This document shows positions 39,117 to 40,602 of a DNA stretch of 40,602 nucleotides, one piece after another. The DNA is from Planctomycetota bacterium. GTDB lineage: Bacteria; Planctomycetota; Planctomycetia; Pirellulales; Lacipirellulaceae. Position numbers and translations under genes: made by a program. The notes beneath the pieces are model-generated. The model did not search any database and was not told the DNA's origin. It saw only the letters and a program-made list of their open reading frames with translations. The DNA is taken from positions 1 through 40,602 of the forward strand of contig JABDGM010000035.1 of NCBI GenBank assembly GCA_013286045.1, written 5' to 3'. The first letter of the stretch is position 1. Each line of letters opens with the position of its first letter.

Positions 39117-39809
39117 TTATCCGCCTTGTTTGAGTGCGAAGGTAATATTGTTACTCTTCATCCCCGGGTCGTCGTACGACACCTCCTGGCCGAGCGTCGT
39201 TTCAATGTTATAACGGGCAGGGATCGTCTCTTTGCCATTCACGGCTTTCGAAACGCGCACTTTATACAGCCCGAAATTGGCGCCACCGGGTAAGTTCGGC
39301 GCCGGCCGATCCTCTTTCGCAATCGTGGGAGACACATCTCCGAACTGAGTCGTCGTGCCCGTCGCAACTTTTATTTCAGTGCCAAGAAATGGTTCCGGTT
39401 CCAGCGTAACCTTTGCCCCCACCAGCGGCTGGCCGTCGAGAGTAAAGTGCATCCGCACCGAGGTCATCCCTGATTCCATTGCTTTCCACGCCTTAACACG
39501 CGCGGCTACCTCGTCGGCGCTAACGCCACCATCGCCGTTCGTATCCAAACGCGGTAACGCTGCCTTAATCGCCGGCGCATGCTCCAACTCGTCGCCCGAA
39601 ATTACGCCGTCATGGTTTGAATCATACAACGCCAAAGCTTCCTTCCCTGCCCGCGAAGCGTCAATCGCCGGCTGACGCACCGCGGAAGGTCCGAAATTAC
39701 AGCCGACGAAGATAATTGCCACGCCGACGACCAACGAGCGTTGCAACACCGTTCTTTCGCGCGCGGTGACTCGTCCCGGGCAGGTGGTCTTCATTTTCGT
39801 GCGGAACAT
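39117..39809 (-). CDS. EF-hand lipoprotein with a C-terminal beta domain
   Basis: 230 residues. Lipoprotein signal with lipobox Cys37 (VAIIFVGC). Two calcium-binding EF-hand loops follow: DSNHDGVISGDE and DTNGDGGVSADE (about residues 63-100). The C-terminal half resembles planctomycete carboxypeptidase-regulatory-like beta sandwiches (VRMHFTLDGQPLVGAKVTLE, YKVRVSKAVNGKETIPARYN). ATG 39794 (MKTTCPG) is an alternative start. It is convergent with the prepilin gene (7 nt between stops). Calcium-dependent surface binding is plausible; the ligand is unknown. Confidence 0.78.
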   Translation of the reverse strand: MFRTKMKTTCPGRVTARERTVLQRSLVVGVAIIFVGCNFGPSAVRQPAIDASRAGKEALALYDSNHDGVISGDELEHAPAIKAALPRLDTNGDGGVSADEVAARVKAWKAMESGMTSVRMHFTLDGQPLVGAKVTLEPEPFLGTEIKVATGTTTQFGDVSPTIAKEDRPAPNLPGGANFGLYKVRVSKAVNGKETIPARYNIETTLGQEVSYDDPGMKSNNITFALKQGG

Positions 39810-39859
39810 GACGTCGCTTTTACTTGAACAGTCGTCGATCGTAACCGCGGCAGCGTTAC

Positions 39860-39885
39860 GTCAACTTACTTAGTCAACTTACTTA
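39860..39885. repeat. 13-bp tandem duplication at a stop codon
   Basis: GTCAACTTACTTA occurs twice in a row (39860-39872 and 39873-39885). The second copy contains the stop codon (TAA on the minus strand at 39879-39881) of the Cys-rich gene; the first copy repeats the same TAA in the 3' flank. Confidence 0.7.
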
Positions 39886-40602
39886 ACTGTGAAGCAAAAC
39901 GTTTCTTCGTTGTCAGCGAGGTAGGTAGGAATGCCTTCCGCATCCTTTTCCGGCACAAGGTCCAGATCGACGTCCTTGAACTTGTTCCATTCCTTGCCGT
40001 CGTCGGATTTCGCCCAGATGCGCACCTTGCTGGCGTTCACGCGCCAATCGCCATCCATGACGTCGGTCGCTTCATCGGGATCCAGATCCACAGCAAACGA
40101 ATTCGTGGCCGCGTCCGGCGAGTCTGGCGACCATTCCCAGTCTCCGGTTTCGTTTTCCGTGTAGTACTGCAGATAAACCTTGAGCTTGCCGCCCGTAATG
40201 TTCGCCACGCGAAGATAACGCGTGTGATGCGGCACGGCCGTGACCGATACAAGGTCATCGGTCGTTTCACCAGCGAAATCGGCGCTAACACCCGCATCGC
40301 CGCCAGCCACATTACCTGCGCCCGCATCGCCGCCGGAAGTATCCGTTTGAGCGACCGTTCCGTCCGGTGGTGAACTCGAATCTGGCGGAAGCGAAGTATC
40401 CGTCGGATTCGTAGTGCCGCCGTTGTCGTCGTTCTGGGCGAGCACGCCGCTGTTGTCGACAGGTGCTTCGCCGTACGGCAGGTCTTGTGGCACTTCGATG
40501 TATTGACCCGTATCCGACGGCGGATCGCAAATCGTCGACATGCAGTATCCACACGAATCGGGCATCGCGCCGCCATTGTCGAAATCACACGGCGCGCACG
40601 GG
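39879..40602 (-). CDS. Cys-rich secreted-type protein of unknown function, N terminus beyond window
   Basis: Not recognised. The frame is open from the window edge (40602) to TAA 39879, so the gene is 5'-truncated. The ATG at 40565 is probably internal, because the codons before it continue a Cys pattern (PCAPCDFDNGG, then MPDSCGYCMSTICDPP). A long acidic, Gly/Thr/Asp-rich linker follows (DSSSPPDGTVAQTDTSGGDA). The C-terminal domain of about 110 residues starts near TRYLRVANITGGKLKVYLQY, is rich in Trp and Asp, and ends ETFCFTVK. Paired cysteines and the linker suggest an exported, disulfide-bonded protein. No signal peptide can be seen because the start is missing. Confidence 0.65.
   Translation of the reverse strand, partial: PCAPCDFDNGGAMPDSCGYCMSTICDPPSDTGQYIEVPQDLPYGEAPVDNSGVLAQNDDNGGTTNPTDTSLPPDSSSPPDGTVAQTDTSGGDAGAGNVAGGDAGVSADFAGETTDDLVSVTAVPHHTRYLRVANITGGKLKVYLQYYTENETGDWEWSPDSPDAATNSFAVDLDPDEATDVMDGDWRVNASKVRIWAKSDDGKEWNKFKDVDLDLVPEKDAEGIPTYLADNEETFCFTVK

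Overview
The window is a gene-dense, GC-rich chromosomal segment from a planctomycete, most likely near Pirellulales. The evidence is the combination of two DUF1559 prepilin-like proteins, a DUF1592 cytochrome followed by a Tat-exported DUF1552 protein, two adjacent clpP genes after tig, a tetrahydromethanopterin enzyme (mch), and an oleC-oleD pair. Family names come from my reading of motifs; no database search was run.

Layout. 1-3239: trigger factor and two ClpP paralogs (protein quality control). 3474-7763: a lipoprotein of unknown function, then OleC and OleD of the long-chain olefin pathway, without OleA or OleB. 7851-14749: aspS, a cysteine-less thioredoxin-fold protein, then hom, an ApgM-type protein and lysC, which together read as an aspartate-to-threonine module. 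14768-15178: a DUF151 nuclease-like gene on the minus strand. 15293-22011, minus strand: a tight operon of a TPR/GT-C membrane protein, cimA (isoleucine route) and valS. Just upstream of it lies a short reading frame with Val and Ile codons followed by a factor-independent terminator, a candidate amino-acid attenuator (22019-22169). 22484-24513: a DUF1559 prepilin and mch. 24594-27399, minus strand: gap, then mtaB and clpS. 27513-30967: an M20 dipeptidase, serS and a ROK/polyphosphate-glucokinase-like kinase. 31092-34885: the DUF1592/DUF1552 pair. 35003-37803, minus strand: a molybdate operon, SUOX-fold protein-modA-modB-modC. 38006-40602: a second DUF1559 prepilin, an EF-hand lipoprotein, and the 3' part of a Cys-rich secreted protein that runs off the window.

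A second theme is small repeats. Several unrelated-looking repeats have a 7-nt or 8/9-nt unit, often arranged as inverted arrays. They sit on or directly against stop codons (clpP1, oleC, the apgM-like gene, the DUF1592 gene, modC, mch), and one array is carried in frame inside oleC. They may have shaped the C termini of these proteins, most visibly in modC, which lacks the usual C-terminal domain.

No rRNA, tRNA, CRISPR array, transposase or prophage gene was recognised. The only gene-free stretch over 300 bases is 22012-22483. It holds the candidate leader peptide and terminator, a possible minus-strand promoter, and two inverted repeats ahead of the prepilin gene.
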